Below, one piece after another: positions 51,588 through 60,585 of a DNA stretch of 64,000 nt. Position numbers and translations under genes: made by a program. How positions within the stretch are numbered: position 1 is the stretch's first letter; every line of letters starts with the position of its first letter. The notes beneath the pieces are model-generated. The model did no database searches and had not been told where the DNA came from. It saw only the letters and a list, made by a program, of their open reading frames with translations. The stretch spans positions 62,001 through 126,000 of the forward strand of contig JAZGDZ010000040.1 of the NCBI GenBank assembly GCA_036478235.1. The letters run 5' to 3'. The stretch is from JACZWZ01 sp036478235 (lineage in GTDB: Bacteria > Actinomycetota > Acidimicrobiia > Spongiisociales > UBA11373).

Positions 51588-51705
51588 CCGGGACCGTGCC
51601 GGCCCGAACCACGGGCGGCATTGCCCCGAGCGACCTCGACAACGCGGTGGCAACGCTCCAGGCGCAGGGGCAGGCTGACTGGTTCCTCGACAGACAACCT
51701 TAGGG

Positions 51706-52845
51706 TCAAAGGCCGAGACGCTCCGCCAGCACGGCCCGATGGTTGGCCGGCGTCCCGAACAGCAGCTCGTCGGTCTTCGCCCGCTTGAAGTACAGGTGAG
51801 CGTCGTGCTCCCAGGTGAAGCCGATGCCGCCGTGCACCTGGATGTTCTCCCCGGCGCAGAAGAAGTACGCCTCGGAGCAGTACGACTTGGCAAGTGGGGC
51901 GGCAACGGCGAGATCTTCGTCCCCGCCGGAAGCGGACCACCCGGCGTAGTAGGCCGCCGACTTGGCCGACTCGACTTCGACCAGCATGTCGGCGCACTTG
52001 TGCTTGATCGCCTGAAACGAGCCGATCGGGCGACCGAACTGCACCCGAACCTTGGCGTACTCGACCGACATGTCGAGGCACTGCTGGGCGCCTCCGACCT
52101 GCTCGAAGGCGAGCGCCACGACCGCCCTGGTCAGGGTCTCCTGCAACGCCACCCAACCGGCACCCGGATCACCAAGGATCGCCGAGGCCGGAACCCGCAC
52201 GTCGGAGAACTCGATCTCGGCCTGCTTGCGAGTCTGATCCATCGTTTCCAGCCGCCGCCGACCGATCCCGGCTGTGTCTGCAGGAACCAAGACGAGACTG
52301 ATACCCCCTTCACCCTCGGACCCGTCTTCGGTGCGCGCCACCACGATGAGGGTGTGCGCCGTATGACCGTCGAGCACGAACGACTTCGTGCCGTTCAACA
52401 CCAGGTCCGACCCGTCGCGCTTTGCCGCCATTTTCACGCCGGTGGCATCCCAGCGCCCGTTGTGCTCGAGGTGGGCCAGGGCCAGCCGAACCTCTCCGGA
52501 AGCAACGTCGGGGAGAATCGCCTGTTTCTGCTCCTCGGTGCCGGCGGTTAGCACGAGGTCGGCCCCGAGCACGATCGAAGACAGATACGGCGCCGGGAAG
52601 AGCGACCTCCCCATCTCTTCCATCAAGATTGCCTGCTCTATGAAGGAAAACCCTGCTCCCCCGTACTCCTCGGGAATGGCCATCGCTTGCCACCCCAGTA
52701 CCGCGATCTCCTTCCACACGCCTTCGTCGAACCCCTCTTCGGACTCCATGAGACGCCGCACGACCTCGGAGCCCGCCTTGTCGTCGAGAAAGCGCCTGGC
52801 AGTCTCCCGGAGCATCTCCTGCTCTTCGCTGAAGGCGAAGTTCAC
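51706..52845 (-). CDS. Acyl-CoA dehydrogenase
   Basis: A 379-residue flavoenzyme. Key stretches are AIPEEYGGAGFSFIEQAILM, GTKSFVLDGHTAHTLIVVA, YAKVRVQFGRPIGSFQAIKH and QVHGGIGFTWEHDAHLYFKR. It lacks an obvious catalytic Glu at the usual C-terminal position, as do some actinobacterial sterol or long-chain types that act as heteromers; this needs structural comparison. GGAGG lies 7 bp before the GTG at 52845. It is divergent from the LLM oxidoreductase. Confidence 0.9.
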   Translation of the reverse strand: MNFAFSEEQEMLRETARRFLDDKAGSEVVRRLMESEEGFDEGVWKEIAVLGWQAMAIPEEYGGAGFSFIEQAILMEEMGRSLFPAPYLSSIVLGADLVLTAGTEEQKQAILPDVASGEVRLALAHLEHNGRWDATGVKMAAKRDGSDLVLNGTKSFVLDGHTAHTLIVVARTEDGSEGEGGISLVLVPADTAGIGRRRLETMDQTRKQAEIEFSDVRVPASAILGDPGAGWVALQETLTRAVVALAFEQVGGAQQCLDMSVEYAKVRVQFGRPIGSFQAIKHKCADMLVEVESAKSAAYYAGWSASGGDEDLAVAAPLAKSYCSEAYFFCAGENIQVHGGIGFTWEHDAHLYFKRAKTDELLFGTPANHRAVLAERLGL

Positions 52846-52958
52846 GCTGTGCCTCCATCTCGGGCCGGATCGCAGCGTAGTGCCGCCCGGCACGACCTCG
52901 GCCGGTCGCCTTCAACCGTGGCAGAGTGGCGATTACGCCTAGGCGAGAGGAGCCCCTA

Positions 52959-53894
52959 GTGGAGTTCGGACTGATGACCGAGCCGCAGCTCGGCATGTCG
53001 TACGACACCCTGCTCGAACTGGCCACGTGGGCCGACTCCAACGGGCTCGATGCCTTTGCGCGCTCGGATCACTATTCGTTCATGGACGTCGACGGTCCTC
53101 ATGCCACCGACGCCTTTGCCACCCTCGGAGGCCTGGCCCGAGAAACATCGAATGTGGAGCTAGTGGTCCTGGTGAGCCCGATCACCTTCCGCCATCCCGG
53201 GGTGATCGCCAAGTCGGCGGCGACCATCGACGAGATGTCGGGCGGCAGGTTTCGTCTCGGCCTGGGCACCGGGTGGATGGCGCTGGAGCACGAGAACTTC
53301 GGACTGGAGTTCTTCGACCAGGGCGAACGGTTCGAACGGCTCGAGGATGCGCTCGCCTACCTGCATCACGCGTTCGGGCGATCAGAAGGTCCCTATCGGG
53401 GCCGGTATTACACGCTCGAGGAGACGGAGGTGAGGCCCCTCCCCACGGGCCCGCTGCCGATCATCGTCGGGGGTCAGGGCCCCAAGCGGACCCCGCGGCT
53501 GGCCGGGACCTACGCCGACGAATTCAACATGATGATCAGACCGTCCGAGGAGATGGGGCTCCGGATCGAAAACGCTCGGACGGCGGCCGAGCAAGCGGGC
53601 CGCGACCCCGACGCGCTGACCATCAGCATCATGACGGCCGTAATCGCCGGGACCGACAGAGCAAACTTCCAGGAAAACCTGCAACGAATGGCAACCGCCG
53701 ATCCCTTTGGGCGTTCGGCCGACGACCTGGAGAGGCGATACCGGGAGCGGGGACTTCCTGTAGGCACCGCCGACGAAGTGCAATCGCGAATCGCCGAGCT
53801 GGCCGAGGTCGGGTTCGACCGAATCTACGTGCAGCACTTCGGCCCGTACGAAACGGACCTGCTCGACGACGTCTTTGCCGCGCTGCGCGAATAG
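52959..53894 (+). CDS. LLM-class F420-dependent oxidoreductase
   Basis: A 311-residue luciferase-like monooxygenase fold. EFGLMTEPQLGMSYDTLLEL, RFRLGLGTGWMALEHENFGL and PIIVGGQGPKRTPRLAG are typical of the F420-binding subgroup. F420 rather than FMN is favoured because F420 synthesis genes are in the same window, but the substrate is unknown. GAGAGGAG lies 6 bp before the GTG at 52959. A hairpin and a heptanucleotide array follow its stop. Confidence 0.85.
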   Translation: MEFGLMTEPQLGMSYDTLLELATWADSNGLDAFARSDHYSFMDVDGPHATDAFATLGGLARETSNVELVVLVSPITFRHPGVIAKSAATIDEMSGGRFRLGLGTGWMALEHENFGLEFFDQGERFERLEDALAYLHHAFGRSEGPYRGRYYTLEETEVRPLPTGPLPIIVGGQGPKRTPRLAGTYADEFNMMIRPSEEMGLRIENARTAAEQAGRDPDALTISIMTAVIAGTDRANFQENLQRMATADPFGRSADDLERRYRERGLPVGTADEVQSRIAELAEVGFDRIYVQHFGPYETDLLDDVFAALRE

Positions 53895-53924
53895 CGTTTA
53901 GCGATTGGCGATTAGCGATTGGCA
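53894..53924 (+). repeat. Heptanucleotide array H4
   Basis: GCGTTTA, GCGATTG, GCGATTA, GCGATTG and a partial GCAAG, starting on the last base of the stop codon of the LLM gene. Confidence 0.85.
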
Positions 53925-53930
53925 AGAATC

Positions 53931-53952
53931 ACTCCCCCCTCCGAGGGGGAGT
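53931..53952 (+). terminator. Hairpin terminator after LLM gene
   Basis: ACTCCCCC and GGGGGAGT form an 8-bp stem around CTCCGA, 36 bp after the stop codon. No U-tract follows. It probably ends the LLM transcript. Confidence 0.6.
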
Positions 53953-54039
53953 CAAACACCGAAGGCGTTTGGAGGGGGGCCCTCCGACTCCGAGCCCCTG
54001 GCCTCGGGGCCATCGGGAAACGACAGAGGGAAACACCTT

Positions 54040-54067
54040 TTGGTAGGGACGTGGCCACCGATATCCT
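54040..54067 (+). promoter_or_regulatory. Leaderless promoter of sufC-sufS-sufU
   Basis: TTGGTA (54040-54045), a 16-bp spacer and TATCCT (54062-54067) lie with 6 bases between the -10 and the ATG at 54074. No Shine-Dalgarno is present. This fits leaderless transcription of the SUF genes. Confidence 0.6.
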
Positions 54068-54073
54068 CGCCCC

Positions 54074-54823
54074 ATGCCCGACCTGCTCGTCGTCGACGAT
54101 CTGCGCGCCTCGGCCGAGGGAGTGGAGATCCTCAAGGGGGTCTCGCTGACCGTCGCCCGGGGTGAAATCCACGCGCTGATGGGTCCCAATGGATCGGGCA
54201 AGTCGACCCTGGCCAACGTCTTGATGGGCCATCCCGACTACAAGGTCACGGGCGGCTCCGTGCTGTTCGACGGCCAGGACGTCACCAAGCTGCTCCCCGA
54301 GCAGAGGGGCCGCCTCGGCATGTTCCTCGCCTTCCAGTACCCCGAGGAGATCCCGGGCGTGTCGGTCGTCAACTTTCTGCGGGCGGCCCTGTCCAACCGC
54401 ACCGGTACCGAATACACGGTGCTGGAGCTCCGGCTCAAGGTCACCGACGCAATGCGCGACCTCGGCATGGACGTCACGTTTGCCGATCGCAATCTCAACG
54501 AAGGTTTCTCGGGTGGGGAGCGCAAGCGCAACGAGGTGCTGCAGATGGCGGTGCTGGAGCCGATCCTGGCGATCCTCGATGAAACCGACTCCGGCCTCGA
54601 CATCGACGCACTCAAGATCGTCGCCGAGGGGGTCGAGCGGCTTTCTGGCCCCGACCGCGGCTTCCTGATAATCACCCACTACCAGCGGATGCTGGACTAC
54701 ATCACGCCCGACGTAGTCCACGTGTTCGTCGACGGCCGCGTCGTCGAGACAGGCGATGCCGATCTCGCCAAGCGGATCGAAGAAGACGGCTACGACGCAT
54801 TTCGCGTTGGAGCACCATCGTGA
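54074..54823 (+). CDS. sufC: FeS assembly ATPase SufC (first copy)
   Basis: A 249-residue ABC-type ATPase of the SUF system. Walker A is GPNGSGKST (near 37-45), FSGGERKRNE is the signature, and LAILDETDSGLDID the Walker B/D-loop. The pattern EETDSGLDIDAL and the GxHPxY element are SufC-specific. It drives SufBCD scaffold changes. It is followed by sufS and sufU. A second SufC is at 59486. Its partner SufB is not in the window. Confidence 0.93.
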   Translation: MPDLLVVDDLRASAEGVEILKGVSLTVARGEIHALMGPNGSGKSTLANVLMGHPDYKVTGGSVLFDGQDVTKLLPEQRGRLGMFLAFQYPEEIPGVSVVNFLRAALSNRTGTEYTVLELRLKVTDAMRDLGMDVTFADRNLNEGFSGGERKRNEVLQMAVLEPILAILDETDSGLDIDALKIVAEGVERLSGPDRGFLIITHYQRMLDYITPDVVHVFVDGRVVETGDADLAKRIEEDGYDAFRVGAPS

Positions 54824-54846
54824 GGCTCAAACCCAATGCGCCGGCC

Positions 54847-54874
54847 GATTGTTGTCCGTTGTCCGTTGTCCGTC
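54847..54874 (+). repeat. Heptanucleotide array H5
   Basis: GATTGTT, GTCCGTT, GTCCGTT and GTCCGTC, 23 bp after the sufC stop. Confidence 0.85.
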
Positions 54875-54937
54875 CCCCGAACCACGCCTCATGATCGGCC
54901 CAACGTGTCGAGTGCCCTCTCCGGCAGTCGCGGCCAG

Positions 54938-54970
54938 GAGAAACGGAAGACGGAAAACGGAAAACGAGAC
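54938..54970 (+). repeat. Heptanucleotide array H6
   Basis: GAGAAAC, GGAAGAC, GGAAAAC, GGAAAAC and GAGAC; on the other strand the unit is CCGTTTT, the same frame as the CCGTTGG family. It ends 15 bp before the sufS ATG. Confidence 0.75.
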
Positions 54971-54985
54971 ACCAAAGAGCATCAG

Positions 54986-56218
54986 ATGACGCTCGACACA
55001 GCCCGGATACGCGCCGACTTCCCCATCCTCGAGCGCCGGATCAAGGGAAAGCCGCTGGTCTACCTGGACAGCGCATCGACTACCCAGAAGCCGGTCCAAG
55101 TGCTCGACGCCGTCGACGAGTACTACCGGGTACACAACGCCAACGTGCATCGGGGGGCGTATGCGCTCGCCGAGGAGGCCACCGAGCTGTACGAGGGCGC
55201 CCGGGCCAAGGTGGCGCGGTTCATCGACGCCGGCTCCCCCAGCGAGGTCGTGTTCACCCGGGGTACCACGAGCGCCATCAACTTGGTCGCATACGGTTGG
55301 GGGCTCTACAAATTGAAGCCCGGGGACAAGATCGTGCTCACCATGATGGAGCACCACGCCAACGTCGTCCCCTGGCAGCTGATCACCCGCCATACCGGTG
55401 CCGAGCTGGTCTACCTACCGATCACCGACGACTACATGGTCGATACCTCGCAGCTCCCCGAGCTGGTCGACGAAACCGTCAAGGTCATCGGGTTCTCCGG
55501 TATGTCGAACGTGCTCGGGTCGATAGGTCCGCTGCAGGAGGCGATCGCCGCCGCCGCCGAGGTCGGGGCGATCACGGTGGTGGACGGGGCCCAGCTGATC
55601 CCTCACATGCCGACCAGCGTCCGCGACCTCGGAGTCGACTTCGTCGCCTTCGGGGCCCACAAGATGTTGGGGCCGACCGGCATCGGCGCCCTGTGGGGCA
55701 GACCCGAGCTGCTCGAGGAGATGGAGCCGGCCGAGGGCGGTGGTGAGATGATCCGCGACGTGCAGCTGTACGAGTCGACCTGGGCCGAGGTCCCTCACAA
55801 GTTCGAGGCGGGCACTCCCCCGATCGCTCAGGCAGTCGGGTTCGGTGCCGCCGTCGACTACCTGCAAGACCTCGGCATGGAGAACGTGCGCCGGCACGAG
55901 GTCGAGATCACCGGGTATGCACTCGGCCGGCTGGCCGAGATCCCCGACCTGACGGTGTACGGGCCTGAGGACACCGCGGCGCGCGGCGGGGCCGTGTCGT
56001 TCACCCTGGCCGACATCCACCCCCACGATCTGTCCACCATCCTCGATCAGCAGGGCATTGCGATCCGGGCAGGCCACCACTGCGCCAAACCCCTCATGCG
56101 CGTTCTCGACGTGCCCGCCACCGCCCGGGCCTCGTTCTACGTCTACAACACCATCGAAGAGGTCGATGCCCTGGTCGAGGCACTCCACGGGGCGCGGAGG
56201 ATCTTCGGTGTCGCTTGA
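54986..56218 (+). CDS. sufS: Cysteine desulfurase SufS
   Basis: A 410-residue class V PLP enzyme. YLDSASTTQKP at the start, FTRGTTSAINLVAYGWG, the PLP lysine in FGAHKMLGPTG (about residue 225) and the persulfide cysteine in RAGHHCAKP (about 369) are present. It takes sulfur from cysteine and passes it to SufU. The ATG at 54986 matches the family N-terminus; the extra upstream sequence is repeats. It overlaps sufU. Confidence 0.95.
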   Translation: MTLDTARIRADFPILERRIKGKPLVYLDSASTTQKPVQVLDAVDEYYRVHNANVHRGAYALAEEATELYEGARAKVARFIDAGSPSEVVFTRGTTSAINLVAYGWGLYKLKPGDKIVLTMMEHHANVVPWQLITRHTGAELVYLPITDDYMVDTSQLPELVDETVKVIGFSGMSNVLGSIGPLQEAIAAAAEVGAITVVDGAQLIPHMPTSVRDLGVDFVAFGAHKMLGPTGIGALWGRPELLEEMEPAEGGGEMIRDVQLYESTWAEVPHKFEAGTPPIAQAVGFGAAVDYLQDLGMENVRRHEVEITGYALGRLAEIPDLTVYGPEDTAARGGAVSFTLADIHPHDLSTILDQQGIAIRAGHHCAKPLMRVLDVPATARASFYVYNTIEEVDALVEALHGARRIFGVA

Positions 56219-56651
56219 GGAGCTCTACCGCCAGGTCATACTCGACCACTACCGCAATCCGCGGCGCTCCGGCTCGATCGAAAACCCCGATGCCACGGCC
56301 GAGGGCTACAACCCGCTGTGCGGCGACGAGGTGACGATCGAGGTCGATCTGGAGGACGGTGTGGTCGCCGACGTCGCGGTGCGAGGGCGAGGCTGTTCGA
56401 TCAGCCAGGCGTCGGCCTCGATGATGGCCGAGACGATCGTCGGCAAGACGGTGGACGACGTGATCGAGCTGACCCACCAGGTGAAGTCGATGCTCGACAT
56501 AGAGGAAGGCGACCCGGGCCTCGACCCCGATCGCCCCGGAGCAGTCCTGGGCGATCTGGAGGCCCTCGCCGGGGTCAAGAATTTCCCGGTGCGGATCAAG
56601 TGCGCCGACCTGCCATGGACGACGCTGGAGGAAGCACTCTCGAACAGTTAG
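56208..56651 (+). CDS. sufU: Sulfur transfer protein SufU
   Basis: A 147-residue protein with Cys38 (PLCGDE), Cys63 (RGCSIS) and Cys132 (IKCADLPW), the three zinc cysteines of SufU, and Asp40. The longer spacing before the last Cys distinguishes SufU from IscU. SufU accepts persulfide from SufS by zinc-ligand swapping. The GTG at 56208 overlaps the sufS stop by 11 bp. It is convergent with the kinase gene and their stops overlap. Confidence 0.93.
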   Translation: MSLEELYRQVILDHYRNPRRSGSIENPDATAEGYNPLCGDEVTIEVDLEDGVVADVAVRGRGCSISQASASMMAETIVGKTVDDVIELTHQVKSMLDIEEGDPGLDPDRPGAVLGDLEALAGVKNFPVRIKCADLPWTTLEEALSNS

Positions 56652-57244
56652 CCGTTGGCCGTTGGCCATTGGCCCGACGCTCGACCGACGGATTCGGCGT
56701 GGGCCAGGATTTGTGCTGCAGCCTCATCCGGCGCCATCGCAGTGATGTCGAGCGTCAGCGTGTTCGGGTGGCCCGGATCGTAGGGCGGACCGGCCGTCGC
56801 CAGACGGTGCGGCTCCTCGGGATCGGCGGACTTCATCCTTTTGCGGCGCTCGGATGAGACGATACGACGTGCGATCTCTTCGGGGTCACACAGCAGCCTG
56901 ACGGGCACCACGATCGCCCCACGCGCCGACGCCAGCCGCTCCAGCCGGGGAACCCAGCCGGTGTCGGTGACGCCGTCGAGGTAGGCGGTGAAGATGAGCT
57001 GCCACGAGGGCGGCGTGAACTCCTCGGCGGTTCGAATCACCGCATCGGCCACCTCCCCGACCCTCTCCCATACGCCCTGCGGCAAGGGAGTGATCCCGTC
57101 CTGATCGATCAGTCCGAGGATCGGGTTGTTGATCCAGTGGTTGTCGACGACCCGCACCGTCTCACCGTCCGCTTCGAGCAGGTCGCGCAACGCCGTTCCC
57201 ACGGTGAGCTTCCCCGTCCCGGGAAACCCCGTCAGGAGGAACAC
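56648..57244 (-). CDS. P-loop kinase-like protein
   Basis: A 198-residue protein with a Walker A motif GFPGTGKLTVG at residues 6-16 and VPVRLLCDPEEIARRIVSSE, a lid-like Arg stretch. It looks like an AAA/adenylylsulfate- or gluconate-kinase-like small-molecule kinase, but the substrate is unknown. Its last residues, GQWPTANG, and its TAA stop are encoded by the heptanucleotide array H7, so the array defines the end of the protein. It is tail-to-tail with sufU, overlapping by 4 bp. Confidence 0.78.
   Translation of the reverse strand: MFLLTGFPGTGKLTVGTALRDLLEADGETVRVVDNHWINNPILGLIDQDGITPLPQGVWERVGEVADAVIRTAEEFTPPSWQLIFTAYLDGVTDTGWVPRLERLASARGAIVVPVRLLCDPEEIARRIVSSERRKRMKSADPEEPHRLATAGPPYDPGHPNTLTLDITAMAPDEAAAQILAHAESVGRASGQWPTANG
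56652..56675 (+). repeat. Heptanucleotide array H7
   Basis: GCCGTTG, GCCGTTG, GCCATTG and a partial GCC, starting on the base after the sufU stop and encoding the end of the kinase gene on the other strand. Confidence 0.85.
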
Positions 57245-57273
57245 ACCCGGACGCCTCGACCGGACACCCCCGG

Positions 57274-57304
57274 CTGGAGACTGGTGACTGGAGACTGGAG
57301 ACTC
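57274..57304 (+). repeat. Heptanucleotide array H8
   Basis: CTGGAGA, CTGGTGA, CTGGAGA, CTGGAGA and CTC, between the kinase-like gene start and the fumarase stop. Confidence 0.85.
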
Positions 57305-58693
57305 CTATTCAGCTATCCCGCCCTCGGTCATCGGGTAGAGGTCGAGGGCACGATCGAGCTCGTCCTCGGGAAGCACCTCCATCTCCAGGGCCACCTCCCG
57401 CACTCCCCGACCGGTGGCAAAGGCCTCCTTGGCCACCTCGGCGGCCTTGTCGTACCCGATCTTCGGAGTGAGGGCGGTGATGATGATGATGTTCTTGGAG
57501 AGCAGCGCGGCGGCCCGCTCCTCGTTGGCCTCGATGCCCTCGACACACTTCTCCCGGAATGCGTCAGAGACCGCACCGATCAGCTCCGCCGACTCGAGAA
57601 GGTTGTGGGCCAGCACCGGCATCATCACGTTGAGCTCGAAGTTGCCGCTGGCGTTCGACCAGGCGACGGCCGCGTCGTTGCCCACCACCTGGGCGGAAAC
57701 CTGCATGACCGACTCCGCCATCACCGGGTTGACCTTGCCCGGCATGATCGACGACCCCGGCTGGGTAGCCGGAAGCGCCAACTCGCCGATCGCAGTGCGC
57801 GGACCCGAACCAAGCCAACGAATGTCGTTGGCAATCTTGAACAGTGCCGTCGCCACCGTCTTGAGCGCCCCGGATGCAAACACCGCGGCATCCTTGGCGC
57901 CCTGGGCCTCGAAGTGATCGTCGGCCTCGCGGAACGCGTAACCGGTTCGCTCGGCGATCTTGGCGATCGTGTCGCCGGCAAAGCCCTCGGGAGCGTTGAT
58001 GCCGGTACCGACCGCGGTTCCGCCCAGCGCAAGCTCCTCGAGTCCTGGCAGCGTCGCCTCGATCCGCTCGATCCCCTTGCGCACTTGAGCGGCGTACCCG
58101 GCGAACTCCTGACCGAGCCGCACCGGGGTCGCATCCATCAGATGGGTTCGCCCCGACTTCACGATCCCGTCGAATTCCGAAGCCTTGGCCTCGAGCGCAC
58201 CAGCGAGCCGGTCGAGCGCCGGGATCGTCGTCTCCCGCAGAGTGGCCACGGCAGCAACGTGAATCGCGGTAGGGATCACGTCGTTCGAAGACTGGCTGGC
58301 GTTGACGTGGTCGTTGGGGTGCACCAGCGTGTCGCCGCGCTTTCCGCCGAGCAGTTCCGTGGCCCGGTTGGCAATCACCTCGTTGGCGTTCATGTTGGAG
58401 GAGGTCCCCGACCCCGTCTGAAAGATATCGACCACGAACTGATCGTCGTGCACCCCTTCGATGACTTCCTCGGCGGCGCGGGCGATGGCGTCGGCCTGCT
58501 CCTGGGTCATGAGTCCGAGCCCGAAGTTGACGGTTGCGGCACTCCCCTTGATCAGCCCGAGTGCCTCGATCATCCGTCGCTTGAACCGCAGGTCGGAGAT
58601 CGGGAAGTTGTCCACGGCCCTCTGGGTGGAAGCTCCGTAGTAGGCGTCGTCCGGGACCTGGACCTCGCCCATCGAATCCTTCTCGGTCCTCAT
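57305..58693 (-). CDS. fumC: Fumarase, class II
   Basis: A 462-residue fumarate hydratase. GSSIMPGKVNPVMAE is the superfamily signature, SGRTHLMDATPVRLGQEF and TGSGTSSNMNANEVIANRA are the other active-site regions. It hydrates fumarate to malate. GAAAGGAA precedes the ATG at 58693, so the N-terminal extension from an upstream ATG is rejected. It follows the hydrolase gene by 25 bp. Confidence 0.95.
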   Translation of the reverse strand: MRTEKDSMGEVQVPDDAYYGASTQRAVDNFPISDLRFKRRMIEALGLIKGSAATVNFGLGLMTQEQADAIARAAEEVIEGVHDDQFVVDIFQTGSGTSSNMNANEVIANRATELLGGKRGDTLVHPNDHVNASQSSNDVIPTAIHVAAVATLRETTIPALDRLAGALEAKASEFDGIVKSGRTHLMDATPVRLGQEFAGYAAQVRKGIERIEATLPGLEELALGGTAVGTGINAPEGFAGDTIAKIAERTGYAFREADDHFEAQGAKDAAVFASGALKTVATALFKIANDIRWLGSGPRTAIGELALPATQPGSSIMPGKVNPVMAESVMQVSAQVVGNDAAVAWSNASGNFELNVMMPVLAHNLLESAELIGAVSDAFREKCVEGIEANEERAAALLSKNIIIITALTPKIGYDKAAEVAKEAFATGRGVREVALEMEVLPEDELDRALDLYPMTEGGIAE

Positions 58694-58718
58694 GGATGTT
58701 CCTTTCAGGCCTCGGCGG

Positions 58719-59477
58719 TTACCCGCCAAGCGTAGGCAGTCGATCGAGGGCGTCCACCAGGGTCGATAGATAGGTGTCGTACTGGTCGTCGTCCCGGTGG
58801 AAGGAATGAGAGGAGTTGGAGATGACCACGTACTCGATCCAGGGCGACTCGGCCAGCCACTCGCCGAACGTGACGGGGAGGATTCCGCCGGCGACCGGGT
58901 CCGAGCCGATGATCACCGTCGGTACCTCGAGAGCGTTCGCCTCCTCGAGCACCATCCAGTTCCAGTTCGACTCGGTCGTCGATCTCACGATCTCGGCACT
59001 CGAACGGTGCAGCGCCTCCACCTTGGCTGCGACGTCTTCGGGATGCCAGCGAGGATTGGCGGCGGCGATCCGATCGGGGTCGAGGCCCAATTCGTACTCC
59101 TCGAGCAGCCAGCCGAGCACCTCCGACATCGGCTCAGGAAGCATCAACGCCGGGTCCTGGAGCACCAGCCCGGCCGTCCACCTCGGCTCCTCGGTTGCCG
59201 CCAAGACCGAGATCGTCCCGCCCATCGAGTGCCCCAAGACCGCGTCCCAGCCGGTTCCCAGGGCGAGGACATCGGCGACGTGCTCGGCGAACAAGTAGGA
59301 ACCCGGCTTGGGGCTGTCACCGTGGCCGCGCAGGTCGGTCGCCACCACCTCCCAGCCGCGCTCTGCGAGATCCGGTCCGACCCGCCACCAACCAGCGGCG
59401 TTTGCGGTGATGCCGTGCAGCAGCAGGATGCGACGAGCGCCGCTGCCCCAACCGATCGTGTGTAGCGGAACCGGCAC
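58719..59477 (-). CDS. Alpha/beta hydrolase
   Basis: A 252-residue serine hydrolase: ILLLHGITANAAGWWRVG (oxyanion hole), LGHSMGGTISVLAA (nucleophile Ser), TVIIGSDPVAGGI and ISNSSHSFHRDD (catalytic His). AGGAG lies 7 bp before the GTG at 59477, so the much longer open frame upstream is not used. It is 8 bp after the second sufC in the same direction. Substrate unknown. Confidence 0.88.
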   Translation of the reverse strand: MPVPLHTIGWGSGARRILLLHGITANAAGWWRVGPDLAERGWEVVATDLRGHGDSPKPGSYLFAEHVADVLALGTGWDAVLGHSMGGTISVLAATEEPRWTAGLVLQDPALMLPEPMSEVLGWLLEEYELGLDPDRIAAANPRWHPEDVAAKVEALHRSSAEIVRSTTESNWNWMVLEEANALEVPTVIIGSDPVAGGILPVTFGEWLAESPWIEYVVISNSSHSFHRDDDQYDTYLSTLVDALDRLPTLGG

Positions 59478-59485
59478 TGGGGCTC

Positions 59486-60253
59486 CTAAAGCCCGTCGAG
59501 GAACGACTCGGAGACGACCGGTTCCTGTGGGGCGCGGTGCTCTTTGATCAGCCGGTCGTACCCCGACTCCTCCAACTCCTCGGCGAGCTCGCTCTCCCCG
59601 GACTGGACAATCCGTCCGCCGACCATGACGTGGATCCTGTCGATGCTCAGGTAGCGCAGGATCCGGCTGTAGTGGGTGATCACCAGCACCCCCCGGCCGG
59701 GACCGCGCATCGCCTCCACCAACTCGGCGACCTCTCGCACCGCGTCGATGTCGAGTCCGGAGTCGATCTCGTCGAGGATCGCGATCTTCGGCCCCACGGC
59801 GCTCAGCTGGAGCATCTCGGAGCGCTTCTTCTCCCCTCCGGACAGGCCCGCGTTCACCGGCCTCTCCAGGAAGCGCTGCATGTCGAGGGCCGACGCCGCG
59901 GCGTCCGCCCGCTCCGTGATCTCGGACCCGCCGACCGCCGCCATCTCCTCGAGAAGCTCGCGCAGGGTGACCCCCGGTATGTCCACCGGGTACTGGAAGC
60001 CCTCGAAGAGTCCCAGGCCGGCGCGCTCGTCGACGGGGAGTCCCAGCACGTCGGTGCCGTCCACCTCCGCGGAGCCCTCTGCCTCGTATCCGGGCTTGCC
60101 CATCAGCACGTGGCACAACGTCGATTTACCGGAGCCGTTCGGACCCATGAGAGCATGAATCTCGCCGAACGGGACCTCCAGGTCGACACCGCGCAGGATG
60201 CGGAGATCGCCCAGCCTTGCCTCGAGTCGTTGAACCCGAAGAGCGGCCTTCAC
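59486..60253 (-). CDS. FeS assembly ATPase SufC (second copy)
   Basis: A 255-residue SufC paralog. GPNGSGKST, LSGGEKKRSEMLQ and IAILDEIDSGLDID are the ATPase motifs. It differs from the 54074 copy in length of the tail (ending in ESFLDGL) and in many positions. The GTG at 60253 overlaps the Rieske gene's TGA (GTGA), which decides the start. Context of sufD and a Rieske ferredoxin argues that it is the SufBCD partner, while the 54074 copy may serve another scaffold; this is inference. Confidence 0.92.
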   Translation of the reverse strand: MKAALRVQRLEARLGDLRILRGVDLEVPFGEIHALMGPNGSGKSTLCHVLMGKPGYEAEGSAEVDGTDVLGLPVDERAGLGLFEGFQYPVDIPGVTLRELLEEMAAVGGSEITERADAAASALDMQRFLERPVNAGLSGGEKKRSEMLQLSAVGPKIAILDEIDSGLDIDAVREVAELVEAMRGPGRGVLVITHYSRILRYLSIDRIHVMVGGRIVQSGESELAEELEESGYDRLIKEHRAPQEPVVSESFLDGL

Positions 60254-60585
60254 CGGTCCGACTCCTCGATCGCCTCTACGGTCACGAAGACGTCGGAGCC
60301 GTCCACCTCCACCTCGTACACCCCGACGGGTCTCGTCGCCGGCAGCGATGCCGGCTCGCCGGTGCGGATGTCGAACTCGGAACCGTGGCGCGGGCACTCC
60401 ACGGCGTCATCGAAGACCTCACCCTCGGCCAGCGACGCCTCGGCATGACTGCAGCGGTCGCCGATCGCAAAGACACCATCTCCCAGACGGAAGAGGGCGA
60501 TGCTATGACCGGCGACATCCACTCGATGACCTCGACCCTCGGGGAGCTGGTCGATCGTGGCCACACGGCGCCGCTCAATTTTCAT
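60250..60585 (-). CDS. Rieske-type ferredoxin
   Basis: A 111-residue soluble protein with RCSHAEASL (Cys-x-His) and VECPRHGSEFDI (Cys-x-x-His), the ligands of a 2Fe-2S Rieske cluster. It lies between sufD and sufC in a coupled operon, an arrangement known in actinobacteria. It may donate electrons during cluster assembly. Start overlaps the sufD stop by 4 bp. Confidence 0.9.
   Translation of the reverse strand: MKIERRRVATIDQLPEGRGHRVDVAGHSIALFRLGDGVFAIGDRCSHAEASLAEGEVFDDAVECPRHGSEFDIRTGEPASLPATRPVGVYEVEVDGSDVFVTVEAIEESDR

Larger units (their letters stand above)
54824..54985 (+). other. sufC-sufS spacer with two heptanucleotide arrays
   Basis: This 162-bp gap within the SUF operon holds H5 (54847-54874) and H6 (54938-54970) and no gene. 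It leaves sufS without a clear Shine-Dalgarno sequence. Confidence 0.6.

Noticed and set aside
51596..51703. Short plus-strand frame ending DWFLDRQP
   Set aside because: It has no ribosome-binding site and overlaps the leaderless promoter region. A gene-end remnant is possible but cannot be supported.
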